This document shows, piece after piece, positions 1-9,817 of a DNA stretch of 16,581 nt (position 1 is the stretch's first letter; each line of letters starts with the position of its first letter). Origin of the DNA: Physocladia obscura (lineage: Eukaryota > Chytridiomycota > Chytridiomycetes > Chytridiales > Chytriomycetaceae); NCBI GenBank assembly GCA_027596945.1, contig JADGJH010000227.1, positions 7,842 to 24,422 on the forward strand. The letters are read 5' to 3'. The translations under genes and the position numbers were made by a program. The notes below the pieces were generated by a model, which was not told where the DNA came from, ran no database searches, and saw nothing but the letters and a program-made list of their open reading frames with translations.

Positions 1-100
1 TTTGTTTAACCCCCCCCCCCCCCCGGTTTGCCCCCAAAACTTCAAAAAAATACCCCAAATTTTTAAAAAAAAAAAAAAAAAAAATCTTTTGCAATTATTT
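1..100. repeat. Homopolymer-rich 3' flank of the PSP1-domain gene
   Basis: This stretch lies just beyond the stop codon of the minus-strand PSP1-domain gene. It contains a run of 15 C (10-24) and a run of 20 A (65-84), with short A/T runs between. Read in the gene's direction, the transcript would pass through a U tract shortly after its stop. No gene is visible. Such runs are also where sequencing or assembly errors are most likely, so their exact lengths should not be trusted. Confidence 0.7.
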
Positions 101-3100
101 TCAGAATGGCCGTGGCATTTTTGTCGGATCAACGGCACACATCCAAATACGAGTCTTGTAGAGTTTGAATAAATCTGTAGTACAATAATAAATTAGAAAG
201 AAAAACAAAACAACCGTATAATAAGTTTTTTTCACCTCGGATCAACTCTCTAAAATCTACACGTCTGTCGGCCACAAAATAGAATGTCAATTTCTTTCTA
301 TCCCTACAAAAAACAGCGAAAAAAATTTTAAAAACCAATCATAAAACAAAAAAAATAATCCAAACCATTGATATTCCGCGTCCACGATTTCCATCGGTAA
401 TTTTCTTTGACGAATTTTTGCTTGACATACTGACAAAAAATTTAATTTTTAGGAAGAAAACAGCAGAAAACATACCAGACATAGCTTTCGCTTCATCCTG
501 CGCCTTCGACACCAACAACGCAACCTCACTCGCCTGCGCAAGTCCGTAAATCCTCTTGGGTACAATTTCTTTCCCACTAATCAAACTCTCAACCATTATA
601 TCTTTATGCTGTGCCTGGAACGCTTGTAACTGCATCGCATTTGTTAACCCATCATGCACGACTTTCCCCAAATCTTTGCCCCGGTCTGCTTCTACAATCA
701 CCAGATCACCGCTACGCACTATTCCGTTCCCCACGTCTGCCGCGTGGAAGTAATCGATCCGGCCTGCTTTAAATTCTACCACGTATACAGGCCAGTATTG
801 TTGTGGAGCCTGTTGTTGTTGTTGCTGCAATGAGAGGTGCTGCACTTGTCCCAGCTGCATTTGCATTTGCTGTTGTTGTTGTTGTTGTTGTTGTATTTGC
901 TGCTGTTGCTGCTGTTGCTGATTGTATGAGTTTTGTTTTTGTAAATTTTTTCCGGCTTCAACCCATGCTTTCGTGCGATACTCGGTGTTTTCAAAATAGT
1001 CGTTAATATCATTAAAAAGAGCAGAGTTGCCTGAAATTCCATTTTTGAACAGGTTTGCGTCCATTTCATTCAGATAGTTTGCGTACAACGGTGGTCCTCC
1101 AAGAGAATGCCGGCGTCGCGCGTCATACAAATCGGCATCGTTTGTCGGTCTGCTGCTATGTTTTGTTAATGTGTTTGGGGTTGTAGTTAATAAATAACCA
1201 TTTTAAAAAAAAAACACATAAAAAAAAGAAAAAAAAAACCTTGCAATCAATTGTGCAGCCAAATCAGCATACAAGTTCGGAGCATGCGAATGTCGGCGTC
1301 TGTACCTGTCTGTATCATTTTGCAACTGTTGTTGTTGTTGCTGTTGCAGACCAATATTGAGCAATGATGAGTCGACATCATCATTCACTATTCTCAATGG
1401 CTCGCGTGCGTCTCCCCAGCGGGAATCAATCGCACTCGGCTGCGTACTTGACCGACGATGTAATATCGCATTGACACTTGTATTGCCGTCGTTATTCGCC
1501 CAAATTGAACTGTTTCCAGGGCTAGATGAAAGATACTGGGCAGGGTATGATGACGCGACACTACTTTTACTTCGTGACCGACCAGCAGCAAAGCCAAAGT
1601 CTGACGCATCATTTGACCGAAAGAATTGGTTCAAATTGCCGTTTGTGGTGTTATTATTTGAGTTGTAATGGTGTTGGGGTTGGTGATCGAGATTAATCCC
1701 AAGAAGTGGCGTTCTTGCACGAGAAGGAGGTTGTTGAGGAAATGGAGCAGCTTCATCATGGGCAAAAGAGCTGCGTCGCTGCATTTCTGATTGCTGCTGC
1801 TGTTGTTGTGATGGCTGGTGATGCTGAAGTTGCTGTAAAGCCTGCTGCGCTTCAAGCGAAAACGAGAGACTTCGATATTGTTTCGTTTGCATTCCAGGAG
1901 AAAGAGCGTCACTAGCATCTTGCGGCACATTCCAAATGGATGAATTCGCATTGCTGCCAGACCAATTTCTGCAAGAATAGGGGTTTGTTTTTTCTCAGTG
2001 TTCAACAATTTCATTATTTAAAAACTGACCCAATATTTCCTTGATTATTATTATTCCAACTCCCACTTGCAGCTGAACTGTTATAATTTTCCAAAAACGC
2101 CGAACCACTCGGAGGAATACCCATCATGGCATTTGGAGTAGATGCAGTACGAGCTCGAATGTTCCTTTTTCGCGACAAGACAAGATCATCTTCTTCATCG
2201 TCGTCAAACACAGTGGCTTGAATATGCGGTATGGCAGCAGCAGTAGTTGATGATACTGGATCGGGCGTGTACCTGCCTCCACCGAGGTTCATGGCTGCAA
2301 GCTGATCTGCAACGGATCTGACTCCTGCTCCATTGTCTGTTGTCGGTGGCTGAAAGTCGTGTTGCGCAGGACTCTGCGGGTATGAGATTGATTGTTTGCG
2401 TGTGGGACTGCTGCCGACAGTTCTCCAGTTAAAGCCAGAGTCATTGAGTTGGCGCTGTTGTTGATATAATTGCTGAGGAATGAAATTCTTTTGATAAGGT
2501 GACGTGGAAACTGGGCCACCAGCCGCGAGAGGAGCAATGTTGATCTCGGGTGATGAGAAATCTGAAGCACACACATACACGCACGCACACACACACACAC
2601 ACACACACAAAAAAAAGAATGAGCTTCACACGAGTAAGAAAGAGTAGAAGAAAACAAGCTGAGGAATGTTCTGGAGAGAAAAGAGCATCAAAAATAAAAA
2701 CAGAACAGCACCTGAGTCTGCACCAGGCGACGCAGGAACGGAAGCAACTGAAGCAGGATTCACATTCGGGTTCAGCATATTTGGAGTTGTGGTTGGCGGA
2801 CGCGTGGCCGGCGACTGTGAACGCGCAGAAGGAGGTGGCGAATGTGGATTCGGCACAGCTGACATAGATGACTGTGATGCGGCTGCTATAAACGTTGTCG
2901 CTGACGATGGACTGTGCGGTGCCGACTCAGCAGGCGAGCGACGGCTGCTGTTAAAATTATTGACGTTGTTTGCGTTTGCGTTGAGTCCATTAGTGGCAGA
3001 CCGATCAACAAGCGGAATGCGAAGACTGGGCTGCGGTTTTCCGCCAATGGCACCGACTGGAGGACTTGTTCCCGCTGTAGTTGCCGTTGCTGTTGCTGTT

Positions 3101-3168
3101 GCGGTTGTTGCTGGTTGCTTCAGAATGCTCGCATACGAAAAGCCGTTCTTGCGTTCGAATGAGGACAT
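101..3168 (-). CDS. PSP1 C-terminal-domain protein, seven exons, 867 aa
   Basis: Exons, in transcript order: 3168-2712, 2561-2030, 1968-1240, 1155-476, 429-366, 303-236 and 174-101. Every junction is GT-AG; introns are 150, 61, 84, 46, 62 and 61 nt. The sum is 2604 nt, which reads as 867 codons plus TGA with no break. The start is the ATG of MSSFERKNGFSYASILKQ. Residues 1 to about 690 are low-complexity: Ala/Thr repeats, Pro/Ser/Asn-rich stretches, several Arg-Arg-x-Ser sites and long poly-Gln. The PSP1 domain covers about 695-857, with the hallmarks YVVEFKAGR, GDLVIVEADRGKDLGKVV, PKRIYGLAQ and LTFYFVADRRVDFREL. Family knowledge: the domain is shared with yeast Psp1 (a suppressor of DNA polymerase alpha mutants) and bacterial YaaT/RicT; its molecular activity in fungi is not settled. 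The Gln-rich tail suggests RNA-granule behaviour, which is inference. Exon 4 has tandem acceptors (TAG then CAG, 3 nt apart) that would add or drop one Ser. Domain call very sure, exon edges highly likely. Confidence 0.93.
811..921 (-). repeat. CAA/CAG trinucleotide tracts encoding poly-Gln
   Basis: Within exon 4 of the PSP1-domain gene, mixed CAA and CAG codons (TTG/CTG on the plus strand) encode three runs of 6 to 9 glutamines, broken by single Ile and Met residues. Their mixed codon make-up suggests selection for glutamine as well as slippage. The antisense frames give spurious Val/Ala-rich ORFs that should be ignored. Confidence 0.85.
2565..2609. repeat. CA/TG dinucleotide microsatellite inside intron 1
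   Basis: A nearly pure CA tract (TG in the transcript) with a few interruptions fills the acceptor end of intron 1 (2711-2562) of the PSP1-domain gene. It ends immediately before the acceptor TTCAG. A TG-rich tract next to a 3' splice site can affect splicing, for example through UG-binding proteins in animals. Whether it does here is unknown. Confidence 0.9.
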
Positions 3169-4116
3169 AAGTTGTGCTTGCTGTGTCTGCTATTCCTTTC
3201 TTTTCTGTGCTTTCTATGGGCCGTCCAAACTCTCTTGGTGAGTTTGTTATTTGTCGCTGCCGTTATCAACGCTTCCGGCTTGGTTGTCTATGTCTTCAGT
3301 TACGTTCAGCTGACTAGCTGCGTGTACTGGATTGATTACGGTTTCCCTTCCTTTTTTTTTACTTCTGATGTGATTCGCTCAAGTGTCTTTTTCTTTCAAT
3401 CAACACAAAACCACAAACAATGAATTTCATTATTCCAAAGAACAAACAATGAAAGCAAAATATAAGAAAGGACATCATGTTAATCAACCTACTTGATTTT
3501 TATCACTATAATCCGTGTCTGATAATATTCAAAAAAGAAGCTTAGTATCAAACTCATAATAAAGTGGTGTCTCCGTGATCGTTTTTCGCAAGAAAGAGCA
3601 GCTGATCCGTTTCAACCAATGTTTTGGAACGAAAATCTCATTCTCTTCTTGCCCTTTTATTTCACTCACTATTTCTCACGCTTAAAGCCCACTTACTTTA
3701 ACTGCCTTATCGCTTAATGCTTTGTTCAACCCAAGCACGTCAAATTCAAATAGATTGAAAAAATCGTTCAAAATCTCGCAACCAACAATAAATACGAATC
3801 TTAAATTCTTTTGAAACGTTTTCATATTGTATGTTGCTAGATTGACTGAGGTGTTTGTCATAATGTTACTCATATCATGATAAAATTTGATTGCTGAATT
3901 CTTAAATTAAAATCAAAAATTCTTGGAAATTTCTTCTGTGTGTATTAATTGCTCTTGAAGGAACTCAACTTTCAGTTGTAACCACAACCCCCAGCAAAAA
4001 AAGATTGGAAAGAATAGGAAGTATATCAAAGCAGAAAAATTTGCAGAGAAAAATACTTCTCCTCCATACATTACTGCATTACAACAGTGCTTTCAACATA
4101 GCTTTCCTAAATTTAT
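3169..4116. other. Intergenic region between two tandem minus-strand genes
   Basis: This 948-bp stretch must hold the promoter and 5' leader of the PSP1-domain gene (from 3169 rightwards) and the 3' untranslated region of the UIM/zinc-finger gene (from 4116 leftwards). A minus-strand AATAAA overlaps the putative stop of the latter at about 4112-4117. Short ORFs (for example 3682-3873 minus and 3172-3423 plus) have no recognisable domain and no coding-like composition. I see no RNA gene or clear TATA element. Confidence 0.6.
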
Positions 4117-7069
4117 TCAATTTAATTTTTCTCCTGATTCATCCAAAACACCACTGCCACCAGTATCTTCAAACCCGGCGAGAATGTGATTATCTGCATA
4201 ATAATTATAATTTTCCTGTGCCGACGCTGTCTCCACAGAACTTTTCGTCACCCACCACTTTCCGCCGTTTCTGTACATTGTGGCTCCATTTCGCTTGATA
4301 GTTACCGCTATGTTGTCGTCCCGCCAAGTCATCGGTGCCCTAATGTGACGGCCCACCAGCTGTGGTAACAGGCGCGTGTCGCTTGCGAGAAGATTTGATT
4401 GCCTTCGGATTCGCTGAAAACTGTTCAAAAAATGGCGCAAGCGAGTAAAGTTCGCCGCGTGCTTTCATTTCGTTCAGGGTCACAAATCCTTTCGGCGGCG
4501 ATAATAGAATGCTATCATTATTGTCGTCATCTTCTACGGATGCGAGTGCCGCGCTGCTCTCGTCTTGGTGGTGGAGGTTTTGCACAAAGTCTATTATTTC
4601 GTCGTATTTGGTTTCTTCTTCATCGTAATTATACATGTTTTCTTCTTTGCAGCCGTCTAAAAGGTAAAATTCATCATTATTGCAGTCATTGTGGCTGTCG
4701 TGATTGTCGAAAATCGTGTCGTGGAGAGTTGCGGAGGCGCGATTTCGGGTATACTGTCCTCCAAAAATTTTGCCGTGCAGAAGCTTATTCGCAAGCGGGC
4801 TTTTTCGGGAAATTGTTGTTATTATTCGAAGCAATGGCGATGGTAGCTGTTGTTGTGTTTGACAGAGTGTGCTGTTTTTGGCAGTTGGTGATGAAGGGTT
4901 ATTCGTGGATAAGACTTCGTCGTTATCATCAAACCCGTTACAGTTCGCCGCGTGGTTTTGGATACTTTTTCCGCGCGGAAATATTCCTGAACATAATGGA
5001 CACATTACAGAATCCTGCTTGGAAATAAAGAAAAAAAATTAATGAATTAATAAAAAAATTTTTTTTGACTCTCAACTGTTTCTTTACCTTTTTCTGTCTG
5101 TCATCCTGTTTACAACAAGAGTTTCCCTCAAAAAAAAATTCGTTTTTACTGTTCTCGCAATCTTCATTGCCGCGTCGGTATTCTTTTTCATTCACAGCAC
5201 TTCTTCCAAGAGTCCACCCCAGCACAATAAAAAAACTACTCAACCCATCAATCAACTCCCCATCATTCTTCATCGTCAAAAAATCTTTCTCATCCCCCTG
5301 ATTTTCATTCCCGCCACTTTCTTCTCCTCCTTGTTCACTATCAAACGTTTTTCTGCCTCCGCCACCTCCAAATGACAAACTCTTGTCCAAAAACGAATAT
5401 GTAAAAGTGCCACAACCGCCACCACCACCCCCAACAAGAATTTGCGTCTTTTCGCAGACACAGAGACGCTGCGTCAACGGCGACCGCATTTCTCCAGCAT
5501 TAATTGCTCCAGATGTCTGCTCCATTCCTGATTTTTCAATTGAATCATTTCCAACACATTTTGTTGCTGTTAATGTTGTACATGAATTTAAAATCCGCAC
5601 TGAAAGCGGTGACGGCGACGGCGATGGCGACAGTGACCGACTGCCCATATAATTGTCTCCAATTGACGCATCCAGAAACGAATACGAAAACATCCGGTTC
5701 CGTCGTTCAACTTTGCCACCGCCGTTGTTTTCATTTTGGCCTATAATTATCGTCTCTGCTATTGAATTTCACGGTTTCTCCTGGCGTAGCTGCTGTTTAG
5801 GCGACACATCTACAACGGCACGTATCGATGCGTCCCAGTAACAATCTCGTTCATTGGCGCCGTCGCTATCTTGTCTCATAACGATAGTTCGGCCGAAGAT
5901 CTCGTGACTCCCGCCGCATGACAATAATGACGCAGGCGTCACTGAAATTACTTTGTCTCCAGTTCTCCCGGGATGCCATTGAAGTTGTCGTTGTTGTGGT
6001 GTTCGTGTTGGCGTTGATGCGGTTGACGAAAAGGGACGCGACGGTGCCAGTGCTTGCTGTTGTTTTACACGCGCAATAGTGGCGGCGATGGTGGAGCGAG
6101 GAGTTGTTTGGGTTTCTGGGACAAAGATTTTCGCGGTGGTTACTGTAGAGTGCTGTTGCTGCTGTTTGTGTTTTTGACGTGTTTGCAGATTTTCTAGGAA
6201 CTCAGCTTCATTTGAGAGTTCGCAGTCCATCAGATCCACGTCGTCGTTATTGTTTTCGTGGATGGTACTGGGTGAATCAAAGTTACTCTTTCTGATTGTT
6301 GTAAAACGTGGCTGTGTTTTTCGATGCGAAAATAATGGCTGTAGCTGTGGATTTAGGGTTGAGATTGGCGGCGCGAGTGGAGGTTTCACAACACTTGTTG
6401 TTGCTGTTGAGGCAAGTTTGAGAGCTGGTGGTTGGAAATGGGCAGTCATTGAAGCGGGGATAGCTTTTTGAGATAATGTTCTTGTAGTTATTGATTGTGT
6501 TACGTTTGCATGAGTGTGAAGATGGCTGCGTTCGTGATGAAACGATTGTTTTTTTAAAGATGACAATTTCCGAACAGAACTTTGAGTCTCGGCAGAAGTG
6601 GTGAGCATGGACACCCAAGATTGATTCGACGCATCTAGTTGTTGTTGTTGTTTTTGTTGTTGCTCTTTATGTTTTCGGTCGGAGACAACTTGGTCCAGAA
6701 TCTGTTGTTGCTGGTGATTGTATTCGTGGACGCTAAGTTCAAGCGCTCGAAGAAGATCAGCGTCATCGTCATCGTTATCCTCAACTTCTTCGACTGCGGA
6801 CGCGTCCGACTAGCAGAATATGGTCGTAGATGAGACTGCTTTTGGGCTATTGCTTTTTGCTTCTTTTTCTGTTGCGGACAATGCGGACAATGCGGACGGG
6901 GGAGAAGACGGCTGGTACGAATCGACAGCGCGAACACTGAAGAAGAAAAACAAGAGCGCAACGAAAAGGGAAGGGGGTTAAAAGTTGCTGTTTGTTTGCT
7001 ATTGGTTCGTACCCTCGCCGTGCGAATGCTAGAATACTGTGTAAAAATGGCAGATTTAATAGGTTCCAA
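4117..7069 (-). CDS. UIM and RAP80-like zinc-finger protein (ubiquitin reader), multi-exon, exon edges partly resolved
   Basis: Probable exons: 7069-7013 (MEPIKSAIFTQYSS...), a short one from 6936, then 6809-5822, 5758-5088 (or from 5740), and from 5017 to the C-terminus. Firmest introns are 7012-6937 (GTACGA...CAG) and 5087-5018 (GTAAAG...CAAG). A ubiquitin-interacting motif lies at about 6785-6720: an acidic stretch followed by DADLLRALELSVHE, fitting the L-x-x-A-L-x-x-S-x-x-E pattern. Right after the 5087-5018 intron comes a zinc finger (5002-4940), CPLC-x11-H-x4-C, reading CPLCSGIFPRGKSIQNHAANC when joined across its two halves; it strongly recalls the RAP80/UIMC1 finger and UBZ4 fingers. 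The rest is Gln, Ser, Gly and acidic low-complexity sequence. Inferred role: binding ubiquitinated proteins, perhaps in DNA repair. In-frame stops occur at 6812-6810 (TAG), 5771-5769 (TGA) and 4342-4340 (TAG); the first two can be removed by plausible introns (6918-6810; 5821-5759 or 5821-5741), the third is unresolved. The last coding-like frame ends with TGA at 4119-4117. It could instead be a decaying pseudogene. Confidence 0.65.
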
Positions 7070-7903
7070 AATTGAATCCAGCAGGTTTTTTTACTTTGTT
7101 TGTTCTGTTTGGCTTGTTTCATTTCATGTTTGCGGTTTGTTTTCTTTCTCATTCAATGACGTCCAAAAGGGCCAAACGAAACAACTGAATCGTATCATAT
7201 GTATGCTAAATTCACTCCGAGTCATATCGTAATTAAATCTACCAGAATCATATTTTTATTTTTATTTTCACACTGGATTTTTTGTCTTTCATTGCAACTT
7301 TTTTTTTTTTCAACTACCTTTCTTTTAGCGCTTTCACCGGCAAATTAGAGGACCACCGATAAAAACAAGACTGGATTTCAATAATTTTTGAATGCATTTT
7401 ATTGAGTGGTTGAAATTTTTGGAATTTCACTATATTTGTTTTATGAAGGAATTAGATGCCAAACAACTTCAGTTGAATTTGATTGGGTCTTTGGACAGCC
7501 AGTCGCAATCTATTTTCTTTTTCTCAATTCTGAGATCGCTATACTACTTGTGACCAAATTATTTTTATTTTTTCAACATCGCAGGTGTAGTACGCTACGC
7601 TATCGGCTAGTTAGCAAGGGACAAAGCAAATCCTTTGGTACCGTTTCCATTTTATTGATTCTTCTACTGCACAAATAATATACTACAATGGAATATGATA
7701 CGAATATTTATATTTGATGTGCCATTCCACGGAGATTATTATAGTAAGAGGGTTTCAGCAGAAAACAAAGCAAAGCAATTTATTATAAATAACAGAGCTC
7801 ATGGATTATCAATCAAAGTGGATTGGCAATCGGCAGGATTGCGTGACATTGCGACTTTGTGAAATGGGAGATTATCTGATGAATGGAGATTGTTTGACAA
7901 AAA
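7070..7903. promoter_or_regulatory. Divergent intergenic region between the UIM/zinc-finger gene and the Met30-like gene
   Basis: The two genes start 834 bp apart and point away from each other, so this region must carry both promoters and both 5' leaders. It is AT-rich with short T tracts (for example 7302-7310). A plus-strand ORF at 7406-7678 shows no recognisable domain. In-frame stops lie directly upstream of the Met30-like start, including a TGA about two codons before it, so no coding sequence extends into this region without another exon. No specific transcription-factor site is claimed. Confidence 0.6.
7781..7790 (+). promoter_or_regulatory. Possible TATA element of the Met30-like gene
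   Basis: TATTATAAAT lies 114 bp upstream of the chosen start codon at 7904, a distance that would fit a fungal TATA box with a leader of roughly 80 nt. In AT-rich DNA such a match arises easily by chance, so this is tentative. Confidence 0.25.
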
Positions 7904-9817
7904 ATGAGCACTGGCAGCCGCAGCTACTTGGAGGCGCTGCACGACGACCACATTGCGTCGTGCGGGCAATGTCTCAGAGGAGGCAGAGAGGAAAAAGGGT
8001 TCGAAAGCGAGGCCGTCGATGCTGCCGCCGCCGCCTTTGCCGCAATGACGCCGGCCACACAAGGGGCTGTTGTGGCCGCGCTCGTCAAGTTGATGCGGCC
8101 CTCGCAGCTGCGGTGTCTCGCCGCCACCGTCGCGCGCATCACCAGAGTCGATTTTGTATGATTTCCTCTTGTATCCAACAACCAACGGGCACTAACCGTG
8201 CTCCACATTCCCGTGCCCAAAATAGATATCCTCTCTCTCCCCAGAACTCTCCCTCCGCGTCCTCCAGTATCTCGACGCTAAAAGCCTATGTCGCGCCGCC
8301 CAGGTCGCGCATACCTGGGGTCGTCTTGCCGACGACGACCTTATCTGGCACCGTATGTGCGAACAACACATTGACAAGAAATGCAAAACCTGCGGATGGG
8401 GACTGCCAATTATTCGCAACTCCGGCCGCCGTGCCTCTCCCGTGCCACCCCCTCAGCAGCTGGCGATCCCGCCTTCTTCTACTGAGACTTCTACAACAAC
8501 CAGTACTGCTGGTACAAAACGGAAACGTCTCGACTCGGATCCAACTGACAATTCGTCTTCTTCGGCCAATCAGGTTTCTCCATCGCAACTGCCGTCTCCT
8601 GTTCAATCTCAATCGTCTACCACTATTCCCAAAAGACGCCTCTGGAAAAATATCTATGCCGAACGTCTTATTGTCGAGCGCAACTGGCGCAAACCCCAAT
8701 TTCGCGCTTCGCGTTTTATTGGCCACACGGATGGCATCATGTCTATGCAGTTTAATGATTGCAAGCAGCGTTTTGTGACTGGCGGGTATGAACGGCAATC
8801 TTTATTAGCGCCCATAGCGAGCAACAAACAGAAGTCAGCGGAAAGAAATCAAAAAACACTCACGAGTCGAAAGCGAGTACAGCGAGCTACAATACGCGAA
8901 AAAATAAGTTCAATAAGTGATGCCAATTGTTTGAGCTTTTTTAATTCGTAAATAGGCATGACAATATTATACGTGTATGGGATGCAGAAACCAACAAATG
9001 CATCAAAGAATTGACTGGCCACACGCAAGGAGTAAGCGGGGTGCAATTCGACGACCAAATTATCATCTCGTGTTCCCTGGACCGGACGGTGCGAATCTGG
9101 AGCATGAAAACCTTTGAAATGATTCGCACGTTTGACAATTTCCGCGACGGTGTTGTATGTCTTCACTTTGTGGATGAACTCCTCGCGACGGGATGTGCGG
9201 ATGCTACAATTCGTATTATCAACCTACACACGGGTAAATTCTTCCATCTGCGTGGCCATACCGACTGGGTCAACAAAGTACAAATCTACAAAAAAGAGTA
9301 CCTTTTTTCGTGCTCCGATGATCGCAGTGTACGCATGTGGGACATTGCCACGAAAACCGTCGTCCGCGAGTTTGTGGGACACCACGACCAAGTGCAGAGT
9401 CTTTCCATCTCACTGCCTGTTCCACGTAGCGCGCGTGCTAGCATCGAGTCGCTTGGCGGCAGCCCTAAACTCGTCACAGGTAGTACCGACAAGTTTGTCA
9501 AAGTCTGGGACATTGAGACGGGAAAATGCCTGCACACGCTGTATGGGCATGAAGATGGAGTCATGTGCGTTGCGAGCGATACTTTGAGGGTTGTCAGCGG
9601 GAGTCATGACGATACAGTTATTGTGTGGGATTTGGAGAGTGGAAAGAGAATCCATTCGATGGAAATGGCAGGGCAGAGTAGAGGTAATACTGTAGATGGT
9701 GGTGCGACTGGTGGGGTTATCAATTGCGTGCAGTTGAGTGACACAAAAGTTTTGACGGGTGGTGAGGATGGCGTTATTAGTGTATACGATTTTTATCCAG
9801 ACGACTTGTTTGAATAA
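7904..9817 (+). CDS. F-box/WD40 protein of the Met30/SconB/Pof1 family, three exons, 557 aa
   Basis: Exons 7904-8155, 8226-8785 and 8956-9817; introns of 70 and 170 nt both start GTATGA and end ATAG. The joined frame is 558 codons including TAA. The ATG follows an in-frame TGA by two codons. Residues 1-84 form the helical region ahead of the F-box, ending ITRVDF. The F-box spans about 83-130, rebuilt across intron 1: DF joined to ISSLSPELSLRVLQYLDA. Then come the family hallmarks IWHRMCEQHIDKK and CKTCGWGLP, a Ser/Pro/Thr-rich linker with a basic KRKR patch (about 182-185), and WRKPQFRASRFIGHTDG leading into seven WD40 repeats (about 248-557), including RGHTDWVN in blade four. Family role: the F-box binds Skp1 in an SCF ubiquitin ligase while the WD40 propeller binds substrate; Met30, SconB and Pof1 target the sulfur-regulon activators (Met4/CYS3/Zip1) and cell-cycle or metal-stress substrates. 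Substrates here are inferred. Met30/SconB/Pof1 is preferred over Cdc4/Fbw7 because of the MCEQHID-CGWGLP segment. Confidence 0.94.

Noticed and set aside
803..1006. Plus-strand Val/Ala-rich ORF
   Set aside because: It is the antisense of the poly-Gln exon of the PSP1-domain gene; its composition is explained wholly by the CAA/CAG tracts.
2666..3241. 191-codon plus-strand ORF
   Set aside because: It lies antisense to exon 1 of the PSP1-domain gene, whose seven-exon frame is consistent; no domain is seen on the plus strand.
3682..3873. Minus-strand 63-codon ORF in the 3169-4116 gap
   Set aside because: AT-rich chance ORF with no domain, coding-like composition or splice context linking it to a neighbour.
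4326..4342. A 17-nt GT-AG mini-intron that would remove the TAG at 4342-4340
   Set aside because: All firm introns in the window are 46 nt or longer, so a 17-nt intron is implausible here.
5769..5771. In-frame TGA read as selenocysteine or as a reassigned codon
   Set aside because: No SECIS-like hairpin was recognised and the neighbouring genes use the standard code; a 63- or 81-nt intron removes the stop more simply.
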